Origin: Candidatus Omnitrophota bacterium
GTDB lineage: Bacteria > NPL-UPA2 > BS750m-G34
Reading direction: 5' to 3'
Length of the DNA: 5,432 nt
NCBI GenBank assembly: GCA_030640045.1
Contig: DAOWKF010000100.1
Span: 1-5,432, forward strand
The notes under the pieces: model-generated
Databases searched by the model: none
The model's input: only the letters and a program-made list of their open reading frames with translations
Told to the model about the DNA's origin: nothing
Part shown: one piece after another, positions 1 through 5,432 of the stretch
Numbering within the stretch: the stretch's first letter is position 1
How the letters are laid out: each line of letters starts with the position of its first letter
Translations under genes and position numbers: made by a program

Positions 1-1331
1 TAGAAGAGTATAGAGGAAAGATTTCCGACAATATACTAAAGCCAACAGACTTAATCTTAGACCACTATCGCCGTAGATCCATCCTTTCTCACATGAGAAC
101 AACCCATTATGGAGGAGAAATATTAAACAGATGGGATAGGCTTACATTATCAACCAAAGCTACATATGAACGTCAAGATAGTGAATACCAAGACCCTCCC
201 TTCACTTCACTCTCAGATTTTAAATGGACAACACTGGGGGGTGACTTAAGCTACCAGCTTACCAAAAAGATAACCTTACATACTGGATATGAGTGGAAGG
301 ATGAAATAGAATCACTTCCTTTAGGTGATGAAGCGAAGCAGTATAATACATTTACAGGTAGAATTGACTATCAACTGGATAAAGACAATCTTCTCTACCT
401 AAGAAATGATCACATAGAAGCCGCAGGATACATGAAAAATATCTCAGCTGTAGGAGTAGAACAGATCTTAGATGAAAGAACTACCTCCTATGCAGAATAT
501 GAGAAAGAAGGTTCTACTTTTCGTCAAAACATGGGCTATAAATCTAAAGTGAAATTAACTAAATGGTTGTCATCCAATGTCTCATTTGAACGTTCTCGCG
601 TATCAGGACCAACATCTGTAGATTCAGATGCAAGTAGTATCTCCTTGGAAGCAAAGCCAAAAGATGAGCTCTGGCTTACATCCAAGATAGAATGCCGGCA
701 TTATCAGAAGACAAAGGAATACAATCTCAATTATGAATCCAAAGGAGAACTTACTCCTGATTTAACCGCCTTTTCCAAGGGTTTCTTCTCCCGTTTCAAG
801 GACCAGGATACCTGCACAACGACCCGTAGGGACAAGCAGGGAGTAATAGGTCTATCCTATCGTCCAATTGCCTATGACAGATTAAATGTTATAGGCAAAT
901 ACGAATACAAACATAAAGAGAATATTCAGATAGCTTCCCAGGAATCCCAGACCCAAAATCACATCGGCTCAGTAGAAGTAGCGTATGATTTGACAAAGAA
1001 CATGACGCTCGGCACCCGCTACGCTATGAATAAATCCGTAGAAAAAGGTCAGGACCATATAGACCGTTCTCACATAAATCTTTTTGTAACCTCACTTAAC
1101 TATCGCCTCACACCCCGCTTAGATATTCTCACAGAAGGCCGCTACATCTACCTCCATGAGACAGGGGACTGGAAGCTTGGCTCATCAATTGAAATAGGGT
1201 ATAAGCCAATTAAAGACCTCCGCCTTGGAGTAGGCTATACCTTCACTGAATATAATGACGCTGATCAAGCCCACGAAGATCAAAATTATCTTTCCAGAGG
1301 GCCGTACTTTAAGCTTACCATTAGTAAATAA
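1..1331 (+). CDS. Outer-membrane beta-barrel protein, C-terminal part (5' end outside window)
   Basis: The reading frame is already open at the left edge: codons run from position 3 through an ATG at 93 to TAA at 1329-1331, giving 442 visible residues. The ATG at 93 is probably internal, because the 30 codons before it read as similar protein and I see no ribosome binding site there. Nearly the whole visible part consists of alternating polar/hydrophobic strands rich in Tyr, Thr, Lys and Glu, separated by short charged turns (for example LGGDLSYQL, GSVEVAYDL, LRLGVGYTF), as expected of a transmembrane beta-barrel. The end (visible residues 431-438, S-x-G-x-x-F-x-L) fits the BAM-recognised beta-signal, although the last residue is Lys rather than the usual Phe/Trp. 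The 'LRLGVGYTFTEYND...YLSRGPYFKL' ending resembles barrels that close large surface proteins in uncultivated Gram-negative phyla; this is from memory. The barrel call is fairly secure. Ligand, pore function and the missing N-terminal domains are unknown. No enzyme motif is visible. Confidence 0.75.
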   Translation, partial: EEYRGKISDNILKPTDLILDHYRRRSILSHMRTTHYGGEILNRWDRLTLSTKATYERQDSEYQDPPFTSLSDFKWTTLGGDLSYQLTKKITLHTGYEWKDEIESLPLGDEAKQYNTFTGRIDYQLDKDNLLYLRNDHIEAAGYMKNISAVGVEQILDERTTSYAEYEKEGSTFRQNMGYKSKVKLTKWLSSNVSFERSRVSGPTSVDSDASSISLEAKPKDELWLTSKIECRHYQKTKEYNLNYESKGELTPDLTAFSKGFFSRFKDQDTCTTTRRDKQGVIGLSYRPIAYDRLNVIGKYEYKHKENIQIASQESQTQNHIGSVEVAYDLTKNMTLGTRYAMNKSVEKGQDHIDRSHINLFVTSLNYRLTPRLDILTEGRYIYLHETGDWKLGSSIEIGYKPIKDLRLGVGYTFTEYNDADQAHEDQNYLSRGPYFKLTISK

Positions 1332-1427
1332 TTTACCGGTTTTTTACTTAGCGGAATTCCTATTGGGAAACATTCTTTTTTAGATGGGGGGATTGTTTAC
1401 TCTAGAAAGTCGCTGTAATAATTTCTT
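1332..1427. other. Intergenic stretch after the barrel gene, no convincing gene or terminator
   Basis: This is the first part of the 386-base gap between the barrel gene and purL. A short near-palindrome, GTAAAT-A-ATTTAC, spans the barrel stop codon (1324-1336), but it has too small a loop to form a hairpin. ACCGGT followed by a T run (about 1335-1345) has no partner arm. I see no strong GC stem followed by a T tract, so the barrel transcript either ends by another mechanism or runs on. No ORF with a plausible start and ribosome binding site lies here on either strand. The rest of the gap holds the promoters and the small ORF described separately. Confidence 0.5.
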
Positions 1428-1468
1428 TTGCAAAATGCCTTAAAATAGACTATTATACGTCCTATAAT
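1428..1468 (+). promoter_or_regulatory. Candidate sigma70-type promoter(s) upstream of the small ORF
   Basis: Two overlapping matches are visible. The first is TTGCAA (1428-1433), a 17-bp spacer and TATTAT (1451-1456). The second is TTAAAA (1440-1445), a 17-bp spacer and a perfect TATAAT (1463-1468). The first would start RNA near 1463 and the second near 1475, only about six bases before the ATG at 1481, which would make that transcript nearly leaderless. The -10 hexamers belong to a set of three alternating ATTATA/TATAAT hexamers at 1452, 1463 and 1473. The region is AT-rich, so chance matches are possible, but two matches with ideal spacing directly before an ATG are better than background. 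Confidence 0.5.
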
Positions 1469-1480
1469 GTCAATTATAGA

Positions 1481-1585
1481 ATGAAGAACTTACTTCGAGT
1501 ACTGATTGTTATTTTTATCTTCCATCTCCTTTCTCTTTCTCCAGTCCTTGGAAAAGATCCAGAGATCCTTATCTATTACTTTTAA
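1481..1585 (+). CDS. 34-residue ORF consisting of a signal peptide plus a ten-residue tail; stub of a lost gene or a tiny secreted peptide
   Basis: ATG at 1481 to TAA at 1583-1585 encodes 34 residues. The N-terminus (MKNLLR) is positively charged. A hydrophobic core follows (VLIVIFIFHLLSLS) and then P-V-L-G, which fits the -3/-1 rule for signal peptidase I cleavage after Gly24. Only KDPEILIYYF would remain. There is no Cys, so it is not a lipoprotein. No Shine-Dalgarno precedes the ATG, but promoter-like sequences sit immediately upstream, so expression could be leaderless or nearly so. A signal peptide with almost no mature protein suggests the 5' remnant of an exported protein whose body was lost. 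I found no clear continuation in the other frames downstream: the +1/+2 frames hold only low-complexity Phe/Leu-rich sequence. The alternatives are a genuine small membrane or secreted peptide, or chance in AT-rich DNA. I do not recognise the family. Confidence 0.4.
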   Translation: MKNLLRVLIVIFIFHLLSLSPVLGKDPEILIYYF

Positions 1586-1611
1586 AGGAAGAACAAAGAA
1601 TTTATTCTTGT

Positions 1612-1639
1612 TTGTAAATTTTTTTTGTTTTGGTATAAT
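1612..1639 (+). promoter_or_regulatory. Candidate extended -10 promoter for purL
   Basis: A perfect TATAAT at 1634-1639 is preceded by TGG, giving the extended -10 form TGnTATAAT. A partial -35 (TTGTAA, 1612-1617; four of six consensus bases) lies 16 bp upstream. An eight-base T run sits in the spacer at 1619-1626. RNA would begin near 1646, leaving a leader of about 70 bases before the purL ATG. I see no purine riboswitch core in that leader and no recognisable PurR operator. Confidence 0.55.
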
Positions 1640-1702
1640 GTATTTATATGAGTATCTTTTTTTGTTGTGTGTTTCAATATGGTGTGAATAAAAAAAAAGA
1701 AG

Positions 1703-1709
1703 AAGGAGG
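1703..1709 (+). promoter_or_regulatory. Strong Shine-Dalgarno fixing the purL start
   Basis: AAGGAGG lies eight bases before the ATG at 1718. It is a near-perfect anti-16S match in an otherwise A-rich leader. It settles the purL start and contrasts with ftsA and the 34-codon ORF, neither of which has such a site. Confidence 0.85.
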
Positions 1710-1717
1710 ATTGTAGG

Positions 1718-3952
1718 ATGGGGACAAAAGTTAAGGTTGATGTAGAATTGGCAAAAAATTTAGGGCTTACGGAGGAAGAGTTTGACCGGATAAAAAAATT
1801 ACTCAAAAGGGAACCGAATTTTACCGAATTGGGCATTTTTTCCGCGATGTGGTCAGAGCATTGCAGCTATAAAAATTCACGCCGGCTGTTTAAACTATTT
1901 CCCACCAAAGCTAAACACGTAATTGTTGGCGCAGGAGAAGAAAATACAGGAATTGTGGATATAGGAGATGGTTTTGGGGTCGCTTTTAAGATAGAGTCTC
2001 ACAATCACCCTTCGGCTGTAGAGCCATTTGAAGCCTCAGCCACAGGTATAGGCGGGTGTTTAAGGGATATATTTACCACCGGAGCAAGGCCTATTGCCGG
2101 TCTGGGCGCGTTGAGATTTGGAAGCTTAGATAACGAAAAGGTTAAATTTTTGTTTAAAGAGGTTATCCGCGGGTTGGCCCATTATGCCAATATCGCAGAG
2201 GTTAACGCGGTTGGCGGTGATTCCTATTTTGATGAGAGTTATGAAGGCAATCCTTTAGTTAATGCCTTTGCTGTTGGTATTGTCCGGCATGAGAATATTG
2301 TGAAAGGTGCTGCGCATGGCGCTGGAAATTTTGTATATTATATAGGAGGCGATACAGGAAGGGATGGTGTGGGTGGAGCAAGCTTCGCTTCCAGGGAGAT
2401 AACTGAAGAATCCGCTTCCATTGAAAACGCAGTTGCTATAGGTGATGAAGAACTGGGAAGGCGTTTAAGAGAGGCGTGTATAGAATTGATAGAGAAGGGT
2501 TTGGTTGTGGGAATGCAGGATATGGGCGCAGCCGGACTTACCTGCTCTTCTTGCGAGACCGCCTCAAGAAGCCAGACCGGTATTGAGATCGATGTTGCCT
2601 TAGTCCCGCAGAGAGAAAAGGGGATGACACCTTATGAAATTCTTTTATCCGAGTCTCAAGAGCGGATGCTGGCAATTTTAGAGAAGTCCTCGGAAAAAGA
2701 GGCCCTGGGTATATTAAAGAAGCACAATATCAATGCAGTAAAAATCGGAAAGGTAATCGCTGATAAAATCATGCGGGTAAAAGAAAAAGGTGTGGTCGTT
2801 TGCGAAATTACTCCAAATTTATTAACGCGAGAAGCGCCGCTTTATAAGAGAGAGCTAAAGGAACCTGCATACCTGAAGGAGGCAAATAATTTGCCTCGCG
2901 AATCTGTGAAAGAGCCGGATGACTTAAATCCGGTTTTATTAAAATTACTTGATTCCCCCACGATTGCGAGTAAAGAATCAGCATATAAAAAATTTACTGC
3001 CCGGGATTTGGATGAAGTGATTGTGGGCGCGGGCTCAGACGCGGCTATAGTTAAGGTCAAGGGTACTAACAAGGCCCTAGCAATAAGCGTAGATTGTAAT
3101 AGCAGGTATTGTTATCTGAATCCCTATAATGGAGCGATGATGGCAGTAGCAGAGAGCGCCAGGAACGTAGTTTGTTCAGGAGGAAAACCGCTGGCTATTA
3201 CCGACGGCCTGAATTTTGGCAACCCCATGAAGCCTGAAAATTACTGGCAATTCCAGAAGTGTATAGAGGGCCTCGCTGATGCGTGCAAGGCCCTGGGCAC
3301 GCCGGTGATTAGCGGTAATGTGAGTTTCTATAATGAAAATCCTAAGGGAGCTATAGACCCAACCCCGATGGTGGGCATGGTAGGTCTGATAGAAGATGCG
3401 GATAAATATGTTACCCAGGATTTTAAGAATGAGGGTGATTTAATCGTTCTTTTGGGTGAAAATAAGGCTGATTTTTCAGGAAGCGAATATTTATATCTGG
3501 TTCATAAACAAAAGAAGGGTAATCCACAGATAGACATAAATATAGAGAAGGCGGTCCAGGAGACATGTTTGGAAGCAATTAAATCCGGGATTATCAATTC
3601 TGCCCATGACTGTTCCGAGGGAGGATTGGCAGTAACGCTGGCTGAATCATGTATTACAAACAAGAGCCGGATGCTGGGCGCCGTGATAAAATTAGACGGT
3701 TTAAAAACGACTGATATACGGCTGGATGAAATTCTATTTGGTGAGGCGCCATCCCGGATAGTGGTTTCTATGAATAGAGATAACCTTAAGGCTTTAGAAA
3801 AAACAGCAAAAAAGAACTCGGTTTCATTTTCTGTTTTGGGCGAGGTCAAAAAAGAGAAGCTGACAATTCAATGCGAAGAAAAAACGATAATAGATCAGCC
3901 CTTGACGGTATTAAGCGATACATGGAGGACGGCAATCCCTTCGAGACTATAA
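1718..3952 (+). CDS. purL: Phosphoribosylformylglycinamidine (FGAM) synthase subunit PurL
   Basis: PurL catalyses the ATP-dependent conversion of FGAR to FGAM, the fourth step of de novo purine synthesis, in the cytoplasm. The product has 744 residues, about the length of B. subtilis PurL, and lacks the glutaminase and N-terminal domains of the roughly 1,300-residue enterobacterial form. It should therefore depend on separate PurQ and PurS, neither of which is in view. Visible motifs are WSEHCSYK (45-52) and ESHNHPS (93-99), carrying the conserved active-site histidines; GGDTGRDGVGG (210-220); QDMGAAGLT (267-275); ESQERML (312-318); and, in the second half, DCNSRYCYLNPYNG (459-472), TDGLNFGNP (495-503), ISGNVSFYNE (531-540), AHDCSEGGLAV (629-639) and LFGEAPSR (673-680). 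The two halves are the AIR-synthase-like repeats of the family. Family members I recall have GGE where this protein has GGD (167-168), a mild substitution. The frame is intact. The start follows AAGGAGG. Identity is essentially certain. Confidence 0.97.
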   Translation: MGTKVKVDVELAKNLGLTEEEFDRIKKLLKREPNFTELGIFSAMWSEHCSYKNSRRLFKLFPTKAKHVIVGAGEENTGIVDIGDGFGVAFKIESHNHPSAVEPFEASATGIGGCLRDIFTTGARPIAGLGALRFGSLDNEKVKFLFKEVIRGLAHYANIAEVNAVGGDSYFDESYEGNPLVNAFAVGIVRHENIVKGAAHGAGNFVYYIGGDTGRDGVGGASFASREITEESASIENAVAIGDEELGRRLREACIELIEKGLVVGMQDMGAAGLTCSSCETASRSQTGIEIDVALVPQREKGMTPYEILLSESQERMLAILEKSSEKEALGILKKHNINAVKIGKVIADKIMRVKEKGVVVCEITPNLLTREAPLYKRELKEPAYLKEANNLPRESVKEPDDLNPVLLKLLDSPTIASKESAYKKFTARDLDEVIVGAGSDAAIVKVKGTNKALAISVDCNSRYCYLNPYNGAMMAVAESARNVVCSGGKPLAITDGLNFGNPMKPENYWQFQKCIEGLADACKALGTPVISGNVSFYNENPKGAIDPTPMVGMVGLIEDADKYVTQDFKNEGDLIVLLGENKADFSGSEYLYLVHKQKKGNPQIDINIEKAVQETCLEAIKSGIINSAHDCSEGGLAVTLAESCITNKSRMLGAVIKLDGLKTTDIRLDEILFGEAPSRIVVSMNRDNLKALEKTAKKNSVSFSVLGEVKKEKLTIQCEEKTIIDQPLTVLSDTWRTAIPSRL

Positions 3953-3982
3953 AATAAAAAAGGGGTCACACCTATTTATTTT
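3951..3982. repeat. Imperfect A/T-rich inverted repeat after purL, possible repeat fragment or weak terminator
   Basis: An A-rich left arm (from 3951) and a T-rich right arm (to 3982) can pair through AGG (3961-3963) and CCT (3971-3973) around the seven-base loop GGTCACA, with one mismatch and one bulge. Only two G-C pairs close the stem, so it would be a weak terminator. The core AGGGGTCACACCTATTT, or its reverse complement, resembles short interspersed intergenic motifs I associate with uncultivated bacterial genomes. That resemblance is from memory. The left arm overlaps the last bases of purL. Confidence 0.35.
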
Positions 3983-4011
3983 CGTCATTCCGAGGAATCA
4001 AAGCAATCTTT
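3983..4011. repeat. Fragment resembling an interspersed 'CGTCATTCCGAGGAA...GCAATCT' repeat, abutting ftsA
   Basis: The segment starts CGTCATTCCGAGGAATC and ends AAGCAATCTTT, directly against the ftsA ATG. It looks like a shortened member of the dispersed CGTCATTGCGAGGA...GAAGCAATCT repeats that recur between genes in several bacterial lineages. Within it, ATTC-CGAG-GAAT (3987-3998) can form a small hairpin. Only one copy is visible here, so its repeat nature is inferred from resemblance. It occupies the place where the ftsA ribosome binding site should be: the only purine-rich patch, GAGGAA at 3992-3997, ends 14 bases before the ATG, which is too far for normal use. Confidence 0.5.
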
Positions 4012-5247
4012 ATGAAAAAAGACATTGTTGTCGGGCTTGATATAGGGACCACGAAGATCTGCGCGATGATTGCCGAGAAAACCCATGATGGCTCATTAAG
4101 ACTTAAGGGCATGGGGCTTACCCCTTCTGTTGGATTAAGGAAAGGTGTTGTGATAAATATTGAGGATACTGTCAATTCCATTGGCCGGGCAGTAAGGGAG
4201 GCAGAAGAGGCTGCCGGCATAGAAATAGAATCAGTCTTTGCCGGGATTGCTAGCGGCCATATCAAGGGTTTTAATTCAAGGGGAGTAGTTGGCACTTCAC
4301 GCCCCAATAAGGAAATAAACCAGTGGGATGTAGAAAAAGCGATTAATAGCGCAAAGGCCCTGTCCATCCCTATGGACAGGGAAATTATCCATATACTACC
4401 ACAGGAATTTATAGTGGATGATCAGAAGGATATAAAAAATCCTGTAGGAATGAGCGGGAATCGCCTGGAGGTCTCAGTTCATATAGTTACAGGTGCGGTT
4501 ACCTCTGCGCAGAACATAGTTAAATGTGTTCAGCAGGCTGGGCTTGAAGTAGAAGATATAGTCTTGGAACCCCTGGCCTCAAGTTTAGCAGTGCTGACTC
4601 CGGAGGAAAAAAAACATGGCTCCATCCTCCTGGATATGGGAGGAGGGACAACTGATGCAGTTATCTTCTCCAACGGGGGTATTAAATTTAGTGAGGTCTT
4701 TAGTCTCGGCGGAAATCATATCACAAATGACGTTGCTATCGGGCTTCGGACTACATCGGAGGCAGCTGAAAAGATAAAAAAGGCATCCGGATGCGCCCTT
4801 AGAGAGCTGGTCTCTTCAGCTGAAATAGTCAAAGTTCCTTCTTTAAATAATGACCAGATTAATCACATATCCAGGCAGACACTAGCTGAGATAATTGAGG
4901 CCAGGATAGAAGAGACCCTAACATTGATCAATATGGAGATATCGAAAACAAATTTAAAGGAGTCACTCGGAGGAGGAGTTATTATGACAGGGGGCTCTTC
5001 CTTGCTCAATGGTATCCTTGAGATGGCGCGTCGTATATTTGATTCACCTGTCCGCCTCGGCCGGCCAAATGCAGCTTTAAACGGGTTGGAAGGTATACCT
5101 GATACACCTATTTTTTCTACAGCGGTAGGGCTCTGCCTTTATGGTTTTCAGTTCCGTGATGGAGGGGCTGCTGTAAAACTTTCCGGGAGAAATCTCTTCA
5201 CCAAGGTCTTCGACCGCATGCGTATGTGGCTCAGCGACTATTTTTAA
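4012..5247 (+). CDS. ftsA: Cell division protein FtsA
   Basis: FtsA is the actin-like ATPase that tethers FtsZ filaments to the cytoplasmic membrane and recruits later divisome proteins. The 411 residues match the usual family length. Visible parts in order are the phosphate-1 loop GLDIGTTKIC (8-17); the FtsA-specific 1C/SHS2 domain (about 84-165, including HILPQEFIVDD at 127-137 and NPVGMSGNRLEV at 143-154); phosphate-2 LLDMGGGTTDAV (206-217); the adenosine motif VIMTGGSSLLNG (323-334); and a C-terminal amphipathic helix (about 395-411, NLFTKVFDRMRMWLSDYF), the expected membrane-targeting sequence. The start MKKDIVVGLDIG fits the family. The frame stays open upstream to a stop at 3955-3957, but no ATG, GTG or TTG lies between, so 4012 is the only sensible start. 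No Shine-Dalgarno is seen. It lies 59 bp after purL, probably on the same transcript. ftsQ and ftsZ, its usual neighbours, are absent, and the 3' end runs into convergent trpC. Confidence 0.96.
   Translation: MKKDIVVGLDIGTTKICAMIAEKTHDGSLRLKGMGLTPSVGLRKGVVINIEDTVNSIGRAVREAEEAAGIEIESVFAGIASGHIKGFNSRGVVGTSRPNKEINQWDVEKAINSAKALSIPMDREIIHILPQEFIVDDQKDIKNPVGMSGNRLEVSVHIVTGAVTSAQNIVKCVQQAGLEVEDIVLEPLASSLAVLTPEEKKHGSILLDMGGGTTDAVIFSNGGIKFSEVFSLGGNHITNDVAIGLRTTSEAAEKIKKASGCALRELVSSAEIVKVPSLNNDQINHISRQTLAEIIEARIEETLTLINMEISKTNLKESLGGGVIMTGGSSLLNGILEMARRIFDSPVRLGRPNAALNGLEGIPDTPIFSTAVGLCLYGFQFRDGGAAVKLSGRNLFTKVFDRMRMWLSDYF
4358..4381 (+). other. Perfect 10-bp stem-loop inside ftsA
   Basis: CCCTGTCCAT (4358-4367), loop CCCT (4368-4371) and ATGGACAGGG (4372-4381) form a perfect inverted repeat with six G-C pairs and a four-base loop. 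It encodes ftsA residues 116-124 (ALSIPMDRE), a conserved stretch leading into HILPQ. No T tract follows, so it is not an intrinsic terminator. It may slow ribosomes or affect mRNA decay, or it may be a by-product of codon choice. Confidence 0.6.
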
Positions 5248-5432
5248 TTAAATAGACTGTTTAAAGCCTTGCCTGGGTGATTGCTTTTCAGGATCGATGC
5301 CCCGATCAATATCGCATTCACTCGCCTTAGAGATCTGATAAAATTAATATCTTTTTTTGTCTTTATCCCGCTCTCCACAACAATAATTTTTCCAGCGGGG
5401 ATATGTTTTATTAATTTTTTACTTACCTCTAA
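5244..5432 (-). CDS. trpC: Indole-3-glycerol-phosphate synthase, C-terminal end (5' part outside window)
   Basis: Reading the minus strand from 5432 down to TAA at 5246-5244 gives 62 codons with no interruption. This is the last two and a half or so beta/alpha units of the TrpC (beta/alpha)8 barrel, which closes the indole ring of indole-3-glycerol phosphate in tryptophan synthesis. The signature is KIIVVESGI (fragment residues 15-23): its Glu-Ser pair corresponds to the conserved active-site Glu/Ser at the end of strand 7. KTKKDI follows, and then AILIGASIL (40-48), the strand-8 phosphate-binding Gly/Ser motif, and HPGKAL near the end, as is typical of TrpC C-termini. The gene converges on ftsA and the two stop codons overlap by 4 bp. 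Start, full length and trp neighbours are outside the window. Other phosphate-binding TIM barrels such as TrpF or HisF fit the ESGI and GASIL combination less well. Confidence 0.88.
   Translation of the reverse strand, partial: LEVSKKLIKHIPAGKIIVVESGIKTKKDINFIRSLRRVNAILIGASILKSNHPGKALNSLFN

Noticed and set aside
1452..1480. Minus-strand promoter using the reverse complement of ATTATA as a -10
   Set aside because: The position 17 bp away (1475-1480) reads TCTATA on that strand, which is not -35-like, and no leftward gene follows.
1593..1626. Possible intrinsic terminator: ACAAAGAAT/ATTC...TTTGT arms followed by an eight-T run
   Set aside because: The stem is almost all A-T with a three-base bulge, and the T run is offset from the stem base. 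It also overlaps the likely purL -35 region.
1506..1691. 61-codon plus-strand ORF starting at TTG
   Set aside because: It has no ribosome binding site, the Phe/Leu-rich composition is expected from T-rich DNA, and it runs across the likely purL promoter and leader.
1646..1717. Purine riboswitch in the purL leader
   Set aside because: The leader is only about 70 bases of low-complexity T- and A-rich sequence, with no paired helices or conserved core.
1582..1836. 84-codon minus-strand ORF
   Set aside because: It is antisense to the purL start and leader, low-complexity (Phe, Ser, Thr, Lys), and has no start signals.
2842..3072. Minus-strand ORF inside purL
   Set aside because: It lies wholly antisense to strongly conserved purL sequence and has no family resemblance.
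3502..3849. 115-codon minus-strand ORF inside purL
   Set aside because: It is a shadow of the purL frame with no ribosome binding site or recognisable domain.
3972..4367. 131-codon minus-strand ORF over the start of ftsA
   Set aside because: It is antisense to the conserved FtsA N-terminus and runs through the repeat-like spacer, with no supporting signals.
4783..4794. 12-bp palindrome GCATCCGGATGC in ftsA
   Set aside because: It has no loop, so it cannot form a useful hairpin, and it is explained by the Ala-Ser-Gly-Cys codons.
5292..5307. GATCG/CGATC inverted repeat inside trpC as a terminator for ftsA
   Set aside because: The stem is only five pairs, no T tract follows, and it lies inside conserved coding sequence.

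Overview
The window reads as chromosomal DNA of a Gram-negative bacterium with moderately low GC. A 5'-truncated outer-membrane beta-barrel gene implies an outer membrane, and the rest is core metabolism and cell division. The barrel's C-terminal style, the stand-alone B. subtilis-type PurL and the short intergenic repeat fragments would fit an uncultivated lineage such as Omnitrophota or a neighbouring phylum. That placement is an impression from memory, not a demonstrated assignment.

Layout. (1) Positions 1-1331, + strand: the 3' part of a large outer-membrane beta-barrel protein, open at the window edge. (2) Positions 1332-1717: a 386-base, AT-rich intergenic region. It holds two overlapping sigma70-like promoter candidates, a 34-codon ORF that is essentially a signal peptide followed by a stop (1481-1585), an extended -10 promoter candidate (1612-1639) and a strong Shine-Dalgarno for the next gene. 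(3) Positions 1718-3952, + strand: full-length purL (FGAM synthase, small/PurS-PurQ-dependent type). (4) Positions 3953-4011: a 59-base spacer apparently made of two repeat-like fragments, the second running right up to the next start codon. (5) Positions 4012-5247, + strand: full-length ftsA, with no recognisable Shine-Dalgarno and a perfect 10-bp hairpin in its coding sequence. (6) Positions 5244-5432, - strand: the last 62 codons of trpC, converging on ftsA so that the two stop codons overlap by 4 bp inside a TTAATTAA palindrome.

How the genes relate. purL and ftsA lie on the same strand 59 bp apart with no obvious promoter between them, so they may share a transcript starting near 1646. 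Their functions (purine synthesis, Z-ring anchoring) are unrelated. Neither has its usual partners in view: no purQ/purS, ftsQ or ftsZ is seen. trpC is transcribed from the opposite side. I do not see a new multi-gene system. The items most worth a second look are the orphan signal-peptide ORF with its phased promoter hexamers, the repeat-derived ftsA leader, the ftsA hairpin and the ftsA/trpC stop-codon overlap.
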